A stretch of 64,000 bases of DNA, from NCBI GenBank assembly GCA_029247315.1, contig JAQWLM010000004.1, positions 1-64,000 of the forward strand. The letters are read 5' to 3'. Shown piece after piece: positions 17,333-26,197 of the stretch. How positions within the stretch are numbered: the first letter of the stretch is position 1; each line of letters opens with the position of its first letter. A model generated the notes under the pieces. The model was not told the origin of the DNA. It was given only the letters and a program-made list of their open reading frames with translations, and made no database searches. The position numbers and the translations under genes are program-made. Source of the DNA: AAA164-E04 sp014239995. GTDB taxonomy: Bacteria; Verrucomicrobiota; Verrucomicrobiia; Limisphaerales; AAA164-E04.

Positions 17333-17656
17333 AAGAGCTTTTTGATTTGTGGGTTCGGAGGAAGCACATCAACCATGTGAACCATGAAACGTGGACCCCA
17401 CCATGGCGATGCAAACGCATGGAGGCTGGTCTTCCTGAGTGGTATATGCTTAAGCAGGACCGACGACTGGAAAGCGACGGCTTCCTGTTTCAAGCCAGTC
17501 TTGGGGGCGGGGAATCTGGAGGAGGACGCAATGTCTCGTCCAAAACATGAGTTCGAATCTCATCGCAGGCGACCTTGGGGGGCATGAGGTTCACTGACGC
17601 CTGTGTGCGCAAAAGATCAATTTTGGTGTCGGCCTTTGCAAGGCCTTGTTTTTTTC
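17333..17656 (+). ncRNA. Candidate structured non-coding RNA of about 320 bases
   Basis: A promoter-like pair upstream and a strong intrinsic terminator downstream bracket a stretch rich in hairpins. A possible closing stem joins TTGATTT (17342-17348) to AGATCAA (17614-17620). Inside it are GACTGG/CCAGTC (17465-17470 with 17495-17500), GGACG/CGTCC (17524-17528 with 17537-17541), and CGCAGGC/GCCTGTG (17564-17570 with 17599-17605). A tRNA-like T-arm is also present, with ATGAG, loop TTCGAAT and CTCAT (17547-17563). No matching tRNA acceptor or D-arm was found. The conserved cores of tmRNA, RNase P RNA and SRP RNA were looked for and not seen. The RNA is a proposal from promoter, folding and terminator only. 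Confidence 0.4.
17631..17655 (+). terminator. Intrinsic terminator on the plus strand
   Basis: GGCCTT (17631-17636), loop TGC and AAGGCC (17640-17645) form a perfect six-pair stem, followed at once by TTGTTTTTTT. The T-tract exists only in the plus direction. There is no plus-strand protein gene ahead of it, which is the main reason for proposing an RNA gene at 17333. Confidence 0.8.
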
Positions 17657-18109
17657 TGACTGCTTCCCTGAAGCAACAAATTTACATATGTCACAGGGTG
17701 ATTCACCACTGAATGCCTTAAGGACGGCAGATTCGATCGGTAATTGACGAGAGAAATCCCAAACCATGTTACCCCAGGCAATCGACTGCACCAGAAACCA
17801 GTGAGCACCAGGGTCAGGCACAGGGCGATGACTAGTTTGGAAGCATAGTTCAGCAAGACGCACATGCTCTGCACCATATCAGGATGTGTCGAAGAGATTC
17901 CACCTGTAACATCTACTCTCAGATCCTGGGTCGGGATCTCGTCACTTCATCTTTGAGAAGAAGATAATAACGCTCTGTTCAGCAGCAGAATACATCCGTG
18001 GAAAGTTCATGGTGTCTTTCGCTTGTCTCGCCAATAGACCCGCCTATGCTCTTCGGCATACATGCGACCAGGAATCCAGACACACATCAGAATAGGTCAC
18101 TGAAATGCC
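17657..18109. other. Intergenic stretch before the glycosyltransferase gene
   Basis: Two overlapping minus-strand frames (ending at 17591 and 17617) cross this region. One of them has a hydrophobic stretch, but neither has other support such as a ribosome binding site or known motif. A near-palindrome GATCC...GGATC lies around 17920. No gene or clear promoter was identified. Confidence 0.4.
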
Positions 18110-19108
18110 ATGAGTAACATGATCACTTTCCCAAACAGTATTTACGTGATCAGCCTCGTGGGTGCTTGCGCAACCACCAGGATAGCCATGCATTACTGGC
18201 TATCCTGGTGTCTGCGGCATGATTGGCTCGATCACCCAGGCCATCGCAAGATCCATGATCAACCCATTGCCCTTGCGGGAGGACTGGCCATCGCCACCTC
18301 GTTGATCATCGTAATTTCAGGGGCACTGCTATTGCTGCAGTTGCCCATCCTTTCATCGGACACCATCGACTCGCTGAATCATGGCTTTGGAGAAAGAGGC
18401 ATTCAAATCGCGGGTATTGTGGGCGGAATATTCATGATGCTTGGGATTGGCCTCTGGGATGACAGGCGTCAACCAAAGCCCGGCATAAAGTTCATCATTC
18501 AGTCATTGGCAGCACTCCTGGTAGCAGCTTGCGGTGTCAGGGTAACCCTCTTTGTTGACAGCCTCGTATTCAGCTATGCTGCAACCTGGTTTTGGATTCT
18601 GCTGGTGGTCAACGCATGCAACTTTGTCGACAATATGAACGGACTTTGTGCAGGCCTCGGGGTCATTAGCGCCTTTTTCTTTGGTTTGCATGCGTCCTCC
18701 CAGGAGCATTACCTGGTGGCAAGTCTTGCATTCGCCATATGTGGCGCATTACTTGGTTTCCTGCCATTTAATTATCCCCGGGCAAGGTCTTTCCTGGGAG
18801 ATTCAGGAAGTCACCTGATCGGTTTTATGATGGCAATACTTTCCATCCTCCCTCACTTTTACCATGCAGGATATCCCCATCGGCACGCCGTCCTGAGTCC
18901 ACTGATCATCCTGGGGATTTTCCTTCTCGACTTTGCATGGATCATTACATTTCGAACCTTGAACGGGCTGCCTGTCTACACCGGGGATAACAACCACCTG
19001 TCGCATCAAATGGTCCGCGGTGGCATGGCCCAGCATCGCGCCGTTGCCATACTCTGGCTGTTTCAAATTTTTCTTGGATTATCCTCCATTACGCTGCTCA
19101 TGTCATGA
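18110..19108 (+). CDS. WecA/MraY-like undecaprenyl-phosphate sugar-1-phosphate transferase
   Basis: This polytopic membrane enzyme of the glycosyltransferase-4 family moves a sugar-1-phosphate (often GlcNAc-1-P) from a UDP-sugar to undecaprenyl phosphate. The step starts O-antigen, exopolysaccharide or teichoic acid synthesis. Diagnostic motifs are 'GLWDDRRQPKP' (Asp-Asp for Mg), 'NACNFVDNMNGLCAG' (catalytic N-x-x-N-x-x-D), 'FLGDSGSHLIGF', and the C-terminal His-rich loop 'NNHLSHQMVRGG', which is of the WecA kind. At 332 residues with about ten membrane segments it is normal in size. The gene stands alone. Its 3' end overlaps the converging DUF1501 gene by 11 bases. A long inverted repeat lies within its first 35 codons. 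Confidence 0.9.
   Translation: MSNMITFPNSIYVISLVGACATTRIAMHYWLSWCLRHDWLDHPGHRKIHDQPIALAGGLAIATSLIIVISGALLLLQLPILSSDTIDSLNHGFGERGIQIAGIVGGIFMMLGIGLWDDRRQPKPGIKFIIQSLAALLVAACGVRVTLFVDSLVFSYAATWFWILLVVNACNFVDNMNGLCAGLGVISAFFFGLHASSQEHYLVASLAFAICGALLGFLPFNYPRARSFLGDSGSHLIGFMMAILSILPHFYHAGYPHRHAVLSPLIILGIFLLDFAWIITFRTLNGLPVYTGDNNHLSHQMVRGGMAQHRAVAILWLFQIFLGLSSITLLMS
18175..18210. repeat. 13-bp perfect inverted repeat inside the start of the WecA-like gene
   Basis: CACCAGGATAGCC (18175-18187) and GGCTATCCTGGTG (18198-18210) are exact reverse complements with a 10-base loop. The mRNA would form a very stable hairpin about 65 bases after the start codon. The repeat codes for an ordinary stretch (T-R-I-A-M-H-Y-W-L-S-W-C), so it is not an insertion. 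Confidence 0.85.
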
Positions 19109-20597
19109 TTTGATGAATGGGTTCCGCACCCTCGACACCAACGAGCCGCTGGTCAAGCCCTGCATAAAAGTAACTTAGATCCATCGGATTCAATCCCATG
19201 AGGCTCAGTATGGTCGAGTGGAGGTGCTTGACGTGGAATCGATGCGACACCGCCCTGCTACCGAGCTCATCTGTTTGCCCCACACTAACCCCTCCCTTGA
19301 TGCCACCACCAGCCATCCACATGGTAAATCCATAGGCATTATGATCGCGCCCTGTGCCCTGGGCATACTCGGCAGTGGGTTGACGACCAAACTCTCCTCC
19401 CCAGATAACAAGGGTCTCGTCCAGCAAACCACGTTGCTTGAGATCCTTAAGCAGGCCAGCAATCGGTTTATCCGTATTACCCGCATGCCAATCGTGATTC
19501 TTTTTCAAATCACCATGAGCATCCCAATTCTGATCGTTGTGAGCCCCACCGGAATAGATTTGGGTAAATCGCACCCCTCGCTCGACCAATCGACGGGCGA
19601 GAAGACATTTCTTACCAAAATCCTCGGTACGCTCCTGGTCGATGCCATACATTTCCTTGATGTACTCAGGCTCTCCCTGAACGTCCACTGCTTCTGGAGC
19701 GGTGGATTGCATTTTGTAGGCAAGTTCATAACTTGCGATACGCGCCGCCAGGTTACTGTTGTCGATGCGCTTAGACAAATGTCCATGATTGAAGTGGTTG
19801 AGGTGCCTTAAGAGAATCTCCTGCTCACTGGCTTCCATATCTCGTGCATTTCTAAGGTCAAGAATAGGAGAGCCCTTGGGGCGAAAAACCGTTCCCTGGT
19901 AACTCGCCGGCATGTAGCCACTGGTCCAGTTGGAAGCACCACTGATGGGGCCTCCAGATTGATCCAGCATGACGACATATCCCGGAAGGTTGTCGTTCGC
20001 AGTGCCTAGGCCATAATTGACCCACGAACCAAGCGAAGGTCGTCCACTGAGGATCTGGCCGCTGTTCATCATCAGCATGGCAGAGCCGTGAATGGGGGAA
20101 TCCGCGGTCATGGAGTGAACAAAGGCAATGTCATCCACGTGCTCAGCCACGTTTGGAAACAATGAGGAGACCCACTTCCCTGTCTGTCCATATTGTTTAA
20201 ACCCCCACTTCGGGCCAACCACGCGGCCTTGTTTTTTGTGGCCTCCCCTTCCAAAAGTCTTCACGTCAATGGTTTTGCCATCAAGCGGGTAAAGGTCGGG
20301 TTTGTAGTCAAAGGTATCGACATGACTTGGTCCACCATACATGAACAGGAAAATGACGTGTTTGGCCTTGGGGGCAAAGTGAGGTGAACGCGACCTCAAT
20401 GGTTCATTCCATGGAGTTTCCCCGTCCGCAGCCACCAATTCTTGGGAAAGAAACCCGTCCTTTGCCAAAAGCCCCGTCAAGGCCAGTGATGTGAATCCAC
20501 CACCCATGTGATGCAGGAATTCACGCCGAGTACGACGGCAGAAACTGGGGGCCGGTTTTAAGTGTCTGGAGTTGGAGTTGGAGTTCATTTGAATCAT
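19098..20597 (-). CDS. DUF1501 family protein (Tat-exported, sulfatase-like)
   Basis: The N-terminus has a twin-arginine signal 'RRTRREFLHHMGGG' followed by a hydrophobic segment, so the protein is probably exported folded. The body matches DUF1501 of the alkaline-phosphatase-like superfamily: 'HVIFLFMYGGPSHVDTFDYKP', 'SMTADSPIHGSAMLMMNSGQ', 'RPSLGSWVNYGLG', 'GGAHNDQNWDAHGD' and 'IWGGEFGRQP'. These genes almost always accompany a DUF1553 cytochrome-like gene, as here, where the upstream partner's stop overlaps a possible TTG start at 20621. I use the ATG at 20597. The function is unproven; the pair is common in planctomycetes and Verrucomicrobiota and is thought to act on carbohydrates. Confidence 0.9.
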   Translation of the reverse strand: MIQMNSNSNSRHLKPAPSFCRRTRREFLHHMGGGFTSLALTGLLAKDGFLSQELVAADGETPWNEPLRSRSPHFAPKAKHVIFLFMYGGPSHVDTFDYKPDLYPLDGKTIDVKTFGRGGHKKQGRVVGPKWGFKQYGQTGKWVSSLFPNVAEHVDDIAFVHSMTADSPIHGSAMLMMNSGQILSGRPSLGSWVNYGLGTANDNLPGYVVMLDQSGGPISGASNWTSGYMPASYQGTVFRPKGSPILDLRNARDMEASEQEILLRHLNHFNHGHLSKRIDNSNLAARIASYELAYKMQSTAPEAVDVQGEPEYIKEMYGIDQERTEDFGKKCLLARRLVERGVRFTQIYSGGAHNDQNWDAHGDLKKNHDWHAGNTDKPIAGLLKDLKQRGLLDETLVIWGGEFGRQPTAEYAQGTGRDHNAYGFTMWMAGGGIKGGVSVGQTDELGSRAVSHRFHVKHLHSTILSLMGLNPMDLSYFYAGLDQRLVGVEGAEPIHQIMT

Positions 20598-20617
20598 TCT
20601 TTGTTTTTTGGGGGAAT

Positions 20618-23125
20618 TCAATCGAGATAGACAAATTCATTCATATTGAGGACCAGAAGGCTGAAACGCTGCAATGCCTGATGCTTATTTAAGCTCAGTG
20701 TGTCCATAAGCTCCCTCAACATGGTTGTTCCACCGGATATCTCATCCTTTGATGGTTCACGCGAGGTCGCTAAATGCAGGGCGCGTGCCACCTGCCCTTC
20801 TGCGGTGCTTTCTTCTGATTCCAGACGCTGGGCAAAAGCCTCGGCCTGGTCGTTGAGAAAACTGCTGTTGAGCATTGTCAGGGCCTGTGTGGGGACGGTA
20901 GTAGTAAAACGAACAGCACAGGCAGAATCTGTATCTGCCATATCGAAGGTCTTGAGAATCGGCTCATGAAGGGATCGCTTGATATATACATAAATACTTC
21001 TCCGATTCTGCTGATCCTCGCTGGAAACCCCCCAAGCGGCATGGGGTCTGGAGGCAGTTGCAAGCACCTCTTCGGGAACTGGCGTGTAGATACTCCGACC
21101 TCCCATTTGCAGGTTCAGTTTCCCGGCAATGTTGAGGATCGAGTCACGGATTTCCTCTGCGGTCAAACGCCGCATGTTGAATCTCCAGAAAAAATTATTT
21201 TCCGGATCCAGCGCAAGGGCATTGTCTTTTCCACGTGAGGACATCTGATAGGCCTGCGAGAGCATGATTGTTTTATGGAGTTTCTTGAGACTCCAATCAT
21301 TCTCCATCAGTGAATTTGCCAACCAGTCGAGCAACATTGGATGTGTGGGCTGTTCACCATTTTGTCCAAAGTTACTTGGAGATCGGCTTAGACCACGTCC
21401 GAAATGAAATTGCCACATTCGGTTCGCCATGACTCGAGCTGTAAGGGGATTGTCCTTCCGGACAAGCCATTCGGCAAGAACGCGCCGTCGTCCACTGGTC
21501 TGGGCATCCTCCCTGGGAAGGGGAATCTCCGGATCCTTGAAGCCCAAGATGGCAGGGAAACCGGGTTGAACCTCAGGCCCTTTGGAATGCGCATTACCTC
21601 TGAGAAGAACGTGGGTCGCGGCAACATCGGCACCATTTTCTTTGATCGATAAAGCCTTGGCGAGCTCCGGCAGTTTTTGATTTTTAACCTGCTTCAACGT
21701 TTCCCGAGCTGTGAGATACTCAGCAAGCTCTTCAACATTGAGCACCTCTTCTCTTTTCTGTTCGATCATCGTTTGCCGCGTACGCCCGTCTTTTGCATCT
21801 TCCTTTTCTGCATTGGAAAAAGTGTCAAGGATGCGTTTCTCGTGGGCATTGACGCGGGACTGCAAAACTTTTATCTGATCATCCAACGCCTTACGTTGTT
21901 CCTGGTGAGCGCGGATTTCTGTTTCTGAGGCAATGATCTTGGTGGTATTGAGGGTGTAGGGAGATTTCTTAAACCTGCCCTCGCGGATGTTGTTGTAGGT
22001 ATTCTGAAAAAAAGCAAGTAACCGATAATAATCTTCATGGGGCATGGGATCGATCTTGTGCGAGTGACATCGGGCACACCCCACCGTGAGCCCCATGAAG
22101 GCTTGTCCCGTGGTGGCAAGCACATCGTCAAGTCCATCATAAAAAGCCTGATCCGCATCGACGGGTTCATCATCCCAGATCCCGAGACGATGGAAACCGG
22201 TGGCAATGATGGAATCCACTGTCACCTGGTCCAGTTCATCACCGGCAATCTGCTCAAGGACAAAGCGATCGTAGGGTTTGTCATCGTTGAGGCTGCGAAT
22301 CACATAGTCTCGATAGCGCCAGGCATCCGGCTTAGGATTGTCCCGCTCGTAACCGTTTGTTTCGGCATAACGCACCAAATCCAGCCAGTGCCGCCCCCAT
22401 TTTTCACCGTAATGGGACGAAGCCAGGAGATGATCAACAACCTTCTCATAGGCTTTTGTCGAGGTATCCAGTTGAAAAGCCTTCACATCCTCAGGACTGG
22501 GAGGAAGTCCGGTAATGTCATAATAGGCCCGTCGTATCCATTCCTGCCGAGTGGCGGGAGTGTTGGGTCGCAGTCCATTCTCGTCCAAGCGTTGGAAGAT
22601 GTAGCGATCAATAGGGTTATCGGACCATGCCCCGCCTTCAACCTCGGGTGGATCAACCTTTGAAAGAGGACGAAAAGACCACCAATTTCGAGTTTTTTCG
22701 TTGATGCTGTTGTCGTAAACGACACCGGTTGAGTGGGAAGAGGCCAGTGCCTCCTCGATCGCCCGAGGGTCCATCACAAGTCCTTCCTCGATCCACCTCC
22801 TGAGGGCAGCAATGGAGGCAGGTGAGAGTTTACCCGTCTTGGGAGGCATTTCATGATCCGCGTCCCTGTAAGAAACCATCTCCAGCAGGAGACTTGCATC
22901 TGGATTATCGAGGTCAACAACTGGCCCCGAGTCGCCGCCTTCCAGCAATTTCCTTCGATTCATCATATTCAGGCCACCCTTGAGGTCCTCTCCTCCCCCA
23001 TGACATTTGATACAATGGCCAGCCAGAACAGGCGCCACGACGTCTTTAAAATGCTCTTCGACAGACTGTCCGAGAGTAACAAAGGTCCCCAGGAGAAGTC
23101 CTGAAACCAGACAGAACCTGACCAT
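20618..23125 (-). CDS. DUF1549/DUF1553 protein with planctomycete-type cytochrome c motif
   Basis: The ATG at 23125 is preceded by GAAAGG and begins a clear signal peptide, so it is preferred to an ATG at 23170 or TTG at 23206. Near the mature N-terminus is a haem-binding 'CIKCHGG' with 'LKGGLNMMNR', the planctomycete cytochrome C domain. DUF1549 follows ('DRYIFQRLDENGLRPN', 'RRAYYDITGLPPSPEDV', 'WGRHWLDLVRYAETNGYERD') with a second CxxCH in 'CARCHSHKIDP'. The C-terminal half is DUF1553 ('RVMANRMWQFHFGRGL'). The protein is exported and could carry two haems. It forms an operon with the DUF1501 gene. The reaction is unknown; polysaccharide breakdown or redox chemistry on sugars has been suggested for the family. 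Confidence 0.92.
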   Translation of the reverse strand: MVRFCLVSGLLLGTFVTLGQSVEEHFKDVVAPVLAGHCIKCHGGGEDLKGGLNMMNRRKLLEGGDSGPVVDLDNPDASLLLEMVSYRDADHEMPPKTGKLSPASIAALRRWIEEGLVMDPRAIEEALASSHSTGVVYDNSINEKTRNWWSFRPLSKVDPPEVEGGAWSDNPIDRYIFQRLDENGLRPNTPATRQEWIRRAYYDITGLPPSPEDVKAFQLDTSTKAYEKVVDHLLASSHYGEKWGRHWLDLVRYAETNGYERDNPKPDAWRYRDYVIRSLNDDKPYDRFVLEQIAGDELDQVTVDSIIATGFHRLGIWDDEPVDADQAFYDGLDDVLATTGQAFMGLTVGCARCHSHKIDPMPHEDYYRLLAFFQNTYNNIREGRFKKSPYTLNTTKIIASETEIRAHQEQRKALDDQIKVLQSRVNAHEKRILDTFSNAEKEDAKDGRTRQTMIEQKREEVLNVEELAEYLTARETLKQVKNQKLPELAKALSIKENGADVAATHVLLRGNAHSKGPEVQPGFPAILGFKDPEIPLPREDAQTSGRRRVLAEWLVRKDNPLTARVMANRMWQFHFGRGLSRSPSNFGQNGEQPTHPMLLDWLANSLMENDWSLKKLHKTIMLSQAYQMSSRGKDNALALDPENNFFWRFNMRRLTAEEIRDSILNIAGKLNLQMGGRSIYTPVPEEVLATASRPHAAWGVSSEDQQNRRSIYVYIKRSLHEPILKTFDMADTDSACAVRFTTTVPTQALTMLNSSFLNDQAEAFAQRLESEESTAEGQVARALHLATSREPSKDEISGGTTMLRELMDTLSLNKHQALQRFSLLVLNMNEFVYLD

Positions 23126-23256
23126 CAAACCTTTCAGGGCGACAAGCGAATGTTTTATCAGGATCAACATACTAGAAAATCTACAGGATGATACCTTGTC
23201 GATCAACTGCGTATTCCACTTGTCATAGGACCCCGCTGAAGGCTAGCTTGTGATGG

Positions 23257-24189
23257 ATGCAACCCCTCTCATTTCCAACACTCAGGATCCTTTCCATGGG
23301 CTTCATGGCAGGATTACTCGGCACGATCCAGTCCTCCTGGGCTGCGGCGAGTGTGGAGTTCAACCGCCAAAACGAACACTACCTGGACGTATTATCGAAG
23401 GGAAAAACAGTCGCCCGCTACATGCACGCCCACGATCCCTCAACACGAGAAAGTCTGCATGCTACCTACAAGCCCTACCTGCACATATTTGACACGGAAA
23501 CCGGCAAGCCCATCACCAAGGGACCCGGGGGACAATTCAGCCATCATCGGGGCCTTTTTCTGGGGTGGAATCGGCTGATTACTGAGGATGGACGTTTTGA
23601 TTTCTGGCATATGAGCGGCTCCACACAAGTGCATCGTTTCTTTTCAGCAATCAAGATTCAAAAGGATCACTCTTCCGTGACATCCAACATCGACTGGGTG
23701 GATCCCAACGGAAAATGCGTACTCAAGGAGTTGAGAACAATGACATTCGTTCATGACACGATTCCCGATGCCATTGGAATCATCGATCTTGAGACGAAGC
23801 TTATGCCTACATTGGACCTGAAACTCGAAGGGGATCCAGAACACGCAGGCATACAGTATCGACCTGCGGATCACATCAACCGCAAAAAGACTGAGTATCT
23901 TTTCCCTGCGGAAGGACAGAATCCAAGAAAGGACTTAAATATGCCTTGGGTGGCCCAATACCATGAGATCGATTCGAGGCAGTACAGTGTGGTCCTGCTC
24001 AACGCCACAAACAACCCTCGGCCTACACGATTTTCTGCTTACCGGGACTACGGAAGATTCGGTGCATTTTTCACCCAGGATCTTGTAAAAGACAGCACCC
24101 TTCGTTTGCATTACCGCTGGATCATTCTTCGAGGAAAAACCCCACCTCGAGAAACTATTCAAGCATGGTTTGACAGATGGAACCCCTGA
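23257..24189 (+). CDS. PmoA-like / DUF6807 family protein
   Basis: An N-terminal hydrophobic segment ending near 'SSWAAA' suggests export. The rest matches the PmoA-like family often seen next to DUF1080 and sulfatase genes: 'ARYMHAHDPSTRES' , 'KPYLHIFDTETGKPITKGPGGQFSHHRGLFLGW', 'DFWHMSG' and a late 'MPWVAQYHEIDSRQYSVVLLNA'. The length of 310 residues is usual. The gene diverges from the DUF1553 gene across about 130 bases, which could hold a shared regulatory region. The exact role is not known; despite the historical name it is not a methane monooxygenase subunit. Confidence 0.82.
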   Translation: MQPLSFPTLRILSMGFMAGLLGTIQSSWAAASVEFNRQNEHYLDVLSKGKTVARYMHAHDPSTRESLHATYKPYLHIFDTETGKPITKGPGGQFSHHRGLFLGWNRLITEDGRFDFWHMSGSTQVHRFFSAIKIQKDHSSVTSNIDWVDPNGKCVLKELRTMTFVHDTIPDAIGIIDLETKLMPTLDLKLEGDPEHAGIQYRPADHINRKKTEYLFPAEGQNPRKDLNMPWVAQYHEIDSRQYSVVLLNATNNPRPTRFSAYRDYGRFGAFFTQDLVKDSTLRLHYRWIILRGKTPPRETIQAWFDRWNP

Positions 24190-24196
24190 TTACTTC

Positions 24197-25942
24197 TCAG
24201 ACTTCATCGGAGTATTCCTTGGTGATTGCCACCTCACGGCGCAACAGATCATGCAGTGTCACAATACCAATCAACTGTTTTCGGTCTGGCTCAAGGAGGG
24301 CTACCATACCTGACTCGGATTCGATCAATGAAAACTGAAGTTGGCGAATGCTCTGGGAAGGTTGGCATGTGATCAGCGGAAGCACACCGGGCTTCTGTCC
24401 AGTCTCAAGACTCTCCAGGATCTCCTCCCTAAGGATGACCCCCTGTGTACCGTCCTTGAGGAGGACGGGAAATCGTCGAAAAGGGTGCTCCTCAAATATT
24501 TCAGCCATGGTGTCCGGAGCAAGATCCGTGACCACCACAGGGGAAAAGTTTGCAATAGCGGAAACAGGAAGTTGCTGCCAACTTTTCAAATCCCGGGGGG
24601 GAATCACATGCTCCAGACGGTGCCCATCCTGCTCCAAAAGCTCTTCGTAGAAATTACCTTTGCAGAAACGTCGACTGATCGCGGTGCTGATGAGGGCTCC
24701 GAGCATGAGTGCAGGGACAAGATAAAATTCATTGGTCATTTCAAAAACAATGAGTATTCCCGTGACGGGTGCCCGTACCACGGCCCCCAGACACGCACTC
24801 ATGCCAACAACGGCCAAGGTGATTTGAGCCTCCGTGTTCAATTCCACAAGGAGCCCAAAAAGTCCTGTGAGAAAAACACCGGTCATTCCACCAATGAAAA
24901 GAGTTGGCGAAAAGATACCGCCGCAACCACCAAAACCATAACACGCAACGGTTGCAACGAGTTTACCCAGAATTAAAAGACCCGCCACTTTCCAGCCAAA
25001 CGATCCCGTCAAGGCTGCATTAAGATCCTCGTAACCGACCCCGAAGACCCCCAGGTGTCCGTGGCCCGTTTGTGCCTTGGTGAAAAGGAATATCCAAGCA
25101 CCAATCCCCCAGGCTATCAAACCTCCCACCGCAGGCATCAACCACGCAGGAAGGCGATGCCACCTCTTGCAACGACCACGCAGGCCAAGACAGGATTTTT
25201 GGAAAAGAACGCCCACAAAAGCAGAAACAGCGGCTACTACGGGGGTTAAGCCATAAATGAGCCAACTAGGTGAGCCAACGGCGGATATTTCAAGTGCAGG
25301 GTTTTTCTCGGCAAGGGAATGGACGACGAAGGCTCCCAGGACAGAGGCTAAGAGAACGCTGCCAAGAAATCGGCTATTGAGGTCCTGCACGATTTCTTCA
25401 AGGACAAAAGTGATGGCCGCCAGCGGCGTGTTGAATGCTGCTGCCAATCCTGCGGCAGCCCCGGAGGCTGCCGCATGCCGTCGATTTTGCTTAGGTTCCC
25501 CAAGCAGCCCTGCAACCTTGGAGGCAACCCCACTGGCCACCTGAACACTTGGACCTTCACGCCCAAGGCTACATCCACCCCCAACACTCAGGATCCCTGC
25601 CAGGAATTTGACCCAGGTGACACGCCATGGAACGAAGCCAAAATCCCCCCAGAATGCCAGTTTCAACTGAGGAATACCGCTTCCAGCGGCTTCCTTGGAA
25701 ACACGTGTGAGAAGGATCCCCACCAAGATGGAAGCACCGACGGTGGTGAAGAAGCTGCCGAGAAGGAATGTTTCTGGCGAATAATTTGAAAACAGGGCGA
25801 TGGAAAAGTGAAATAAGTACTGGATGCACTTGTGAAAAAGAACCGCAGAAAGCCCGGCAACCAACCCGTACACGCATGTCAGCGCTATGGAGCGTGTTTT
25901 TTTTGGTAATTTACGCAGATATCGCGCGAGCGTATTGGTCAT
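24197..25942 (-). CDS. ClC-family chloride channel/transporter with CBS domains
   Basis: This integral membrane protein of 581 residues carries the ClC selectivity-filter motifs 'GSGIPQLK' , 'GGCSLGREGPSVQ' and 'GGIFSPTLFIGGMTG'. The glutamate in 'GREGP' is the gating/proton glutamate, so either a channel or a Cl-/H+ antiporter is possible. About 420 residues of membrane core are followed by a pair of CBS-like segments ('SAIANFSPVVVTDLAPDTM' and 'VLPLITCQPSQSIRQL'), which usually bind adenine nucleotides. It converges with the PmoA-like gene with only seven bases between the stops. Confidence 0.92.
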   Translation of the reverse strand: MTNTLARYLRKLPKKTRSIALTCVYGLVAGLSAVLFHKCIQYLFHFSIALFSNYSPETFLLGSFFTTVGASILVGILLTRVSKEAAGSGIPQLKLAFWGDFGFVPWRVTWVKFLAGILSVGGGCSLGREGPSVQVASGVASKVAGLLGEPKQNRRHAAASGAAAGLAAAFNTPLAAITFVLEEIVQDLNSRFLGSVLLASVLGAFVVHSLAEKNPALEISAVGSPSWLIYGLTPVVAAVSAFVGVLFQKSCLGLRGRCKRWHRLPAWLMPAVGGLIAWGIGAWIFLFTKAQTGHGHLGVFGVGYEDLNAALTGSFGWKVAGLLILGKLVATVACYGFGGCGGIFSPTLFIGGMTGVFLTGLFGLLVELNTEAQITLAVVGMSACLGAVVRAPVTGILIVFEMTNEFYLVPALMLGALISTAISRRFCKGNFYEELLEQDGHRLEHVIPPRDLKSWQQLPVSAIANFSPVVVTDLAPDTMAEIFEEHPFRRFPVLLKDGTQGVILREEILESLETGQKPGVLPLITCQPSQSIRQLQFSLIESESGMVALLEPDRKQLIGIVTLHDLLRREVAITKEYSDEV

Positions 25943-25998
25943 CTTCCCTCAAAATCCTTGTCAGATTCTAGTGCGGAAGAGCCTGATTCGCCAGACAT

Positions 25999-26178
25999 AC
26001 TTGCGCAAGTCTGAATAAAACAATTCTTGCGAAAATTACTTAATTTGGTATTCTGGAAGACAAAGGCCTATATAATTTGAGTTAACCATGGGTGCCAAGC
26101 AAGCTTGGGATCGAGGTGACAGGTTACAATTCTCGAATTGTGGTGAATTGACAAACAAATTTGTCTGATAAGGATAGT
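25999..26178 (+). promoter_or_regulatory. Promoter region of the barrel/YfiR/kinase operon with two palindromes
   Basis: The 255-base gap between two diverging genes holds ACTTGCGCAAGT (25999-26010, perfect 12-bp palindrome) and ACAATTC-TC-GAATTGT (26126-26141, 7-bp arms). A consensus -35 TTGACA is at 26148-26153, followed 19 bases later by GATAGT (26173-26178), four of six to the -10 consensus. The second palindrome sits just upstream of the -35 box, a usual place for a regulator. No regulator gene is adjacent. Confidence 0.4.
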
Positions 26179-26197
26179 GTAAAAACCGTTCACAACT

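Noticed and set aside
17547..17574. tRNA gene suggested by ATGAG-TTCGAAT-CTCAT
   Set aside because: The T-arm is perfect, but the seven bases after it (CGCAGGC) have no matching 5' acceptor strand at tRNA distance, no D-arm is present, and the stem before it has an eight-base loop. It is kept only as part of the candidate RNA.
17200..17580. tmRNA (ssrA)
   Set aside because: No 5' acceptor pairing, no conserved 5' element after it, and no tag-peptide frame ending in an Ala-Ala stop were found.
17617..17877. Small minus-strand membrane protein gene
   Set aside because: It has a hydrophobic stretch, but it overlaps the plus-strand terminator, has no ribosome binding site and a tail of random look.
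19098..19108. Regulated antisense overlap of converging genes
   Set aside because: The 11-base 3' overlaps here and at 35313-35323 are ordinary for compact genomes; no further signal was seen.
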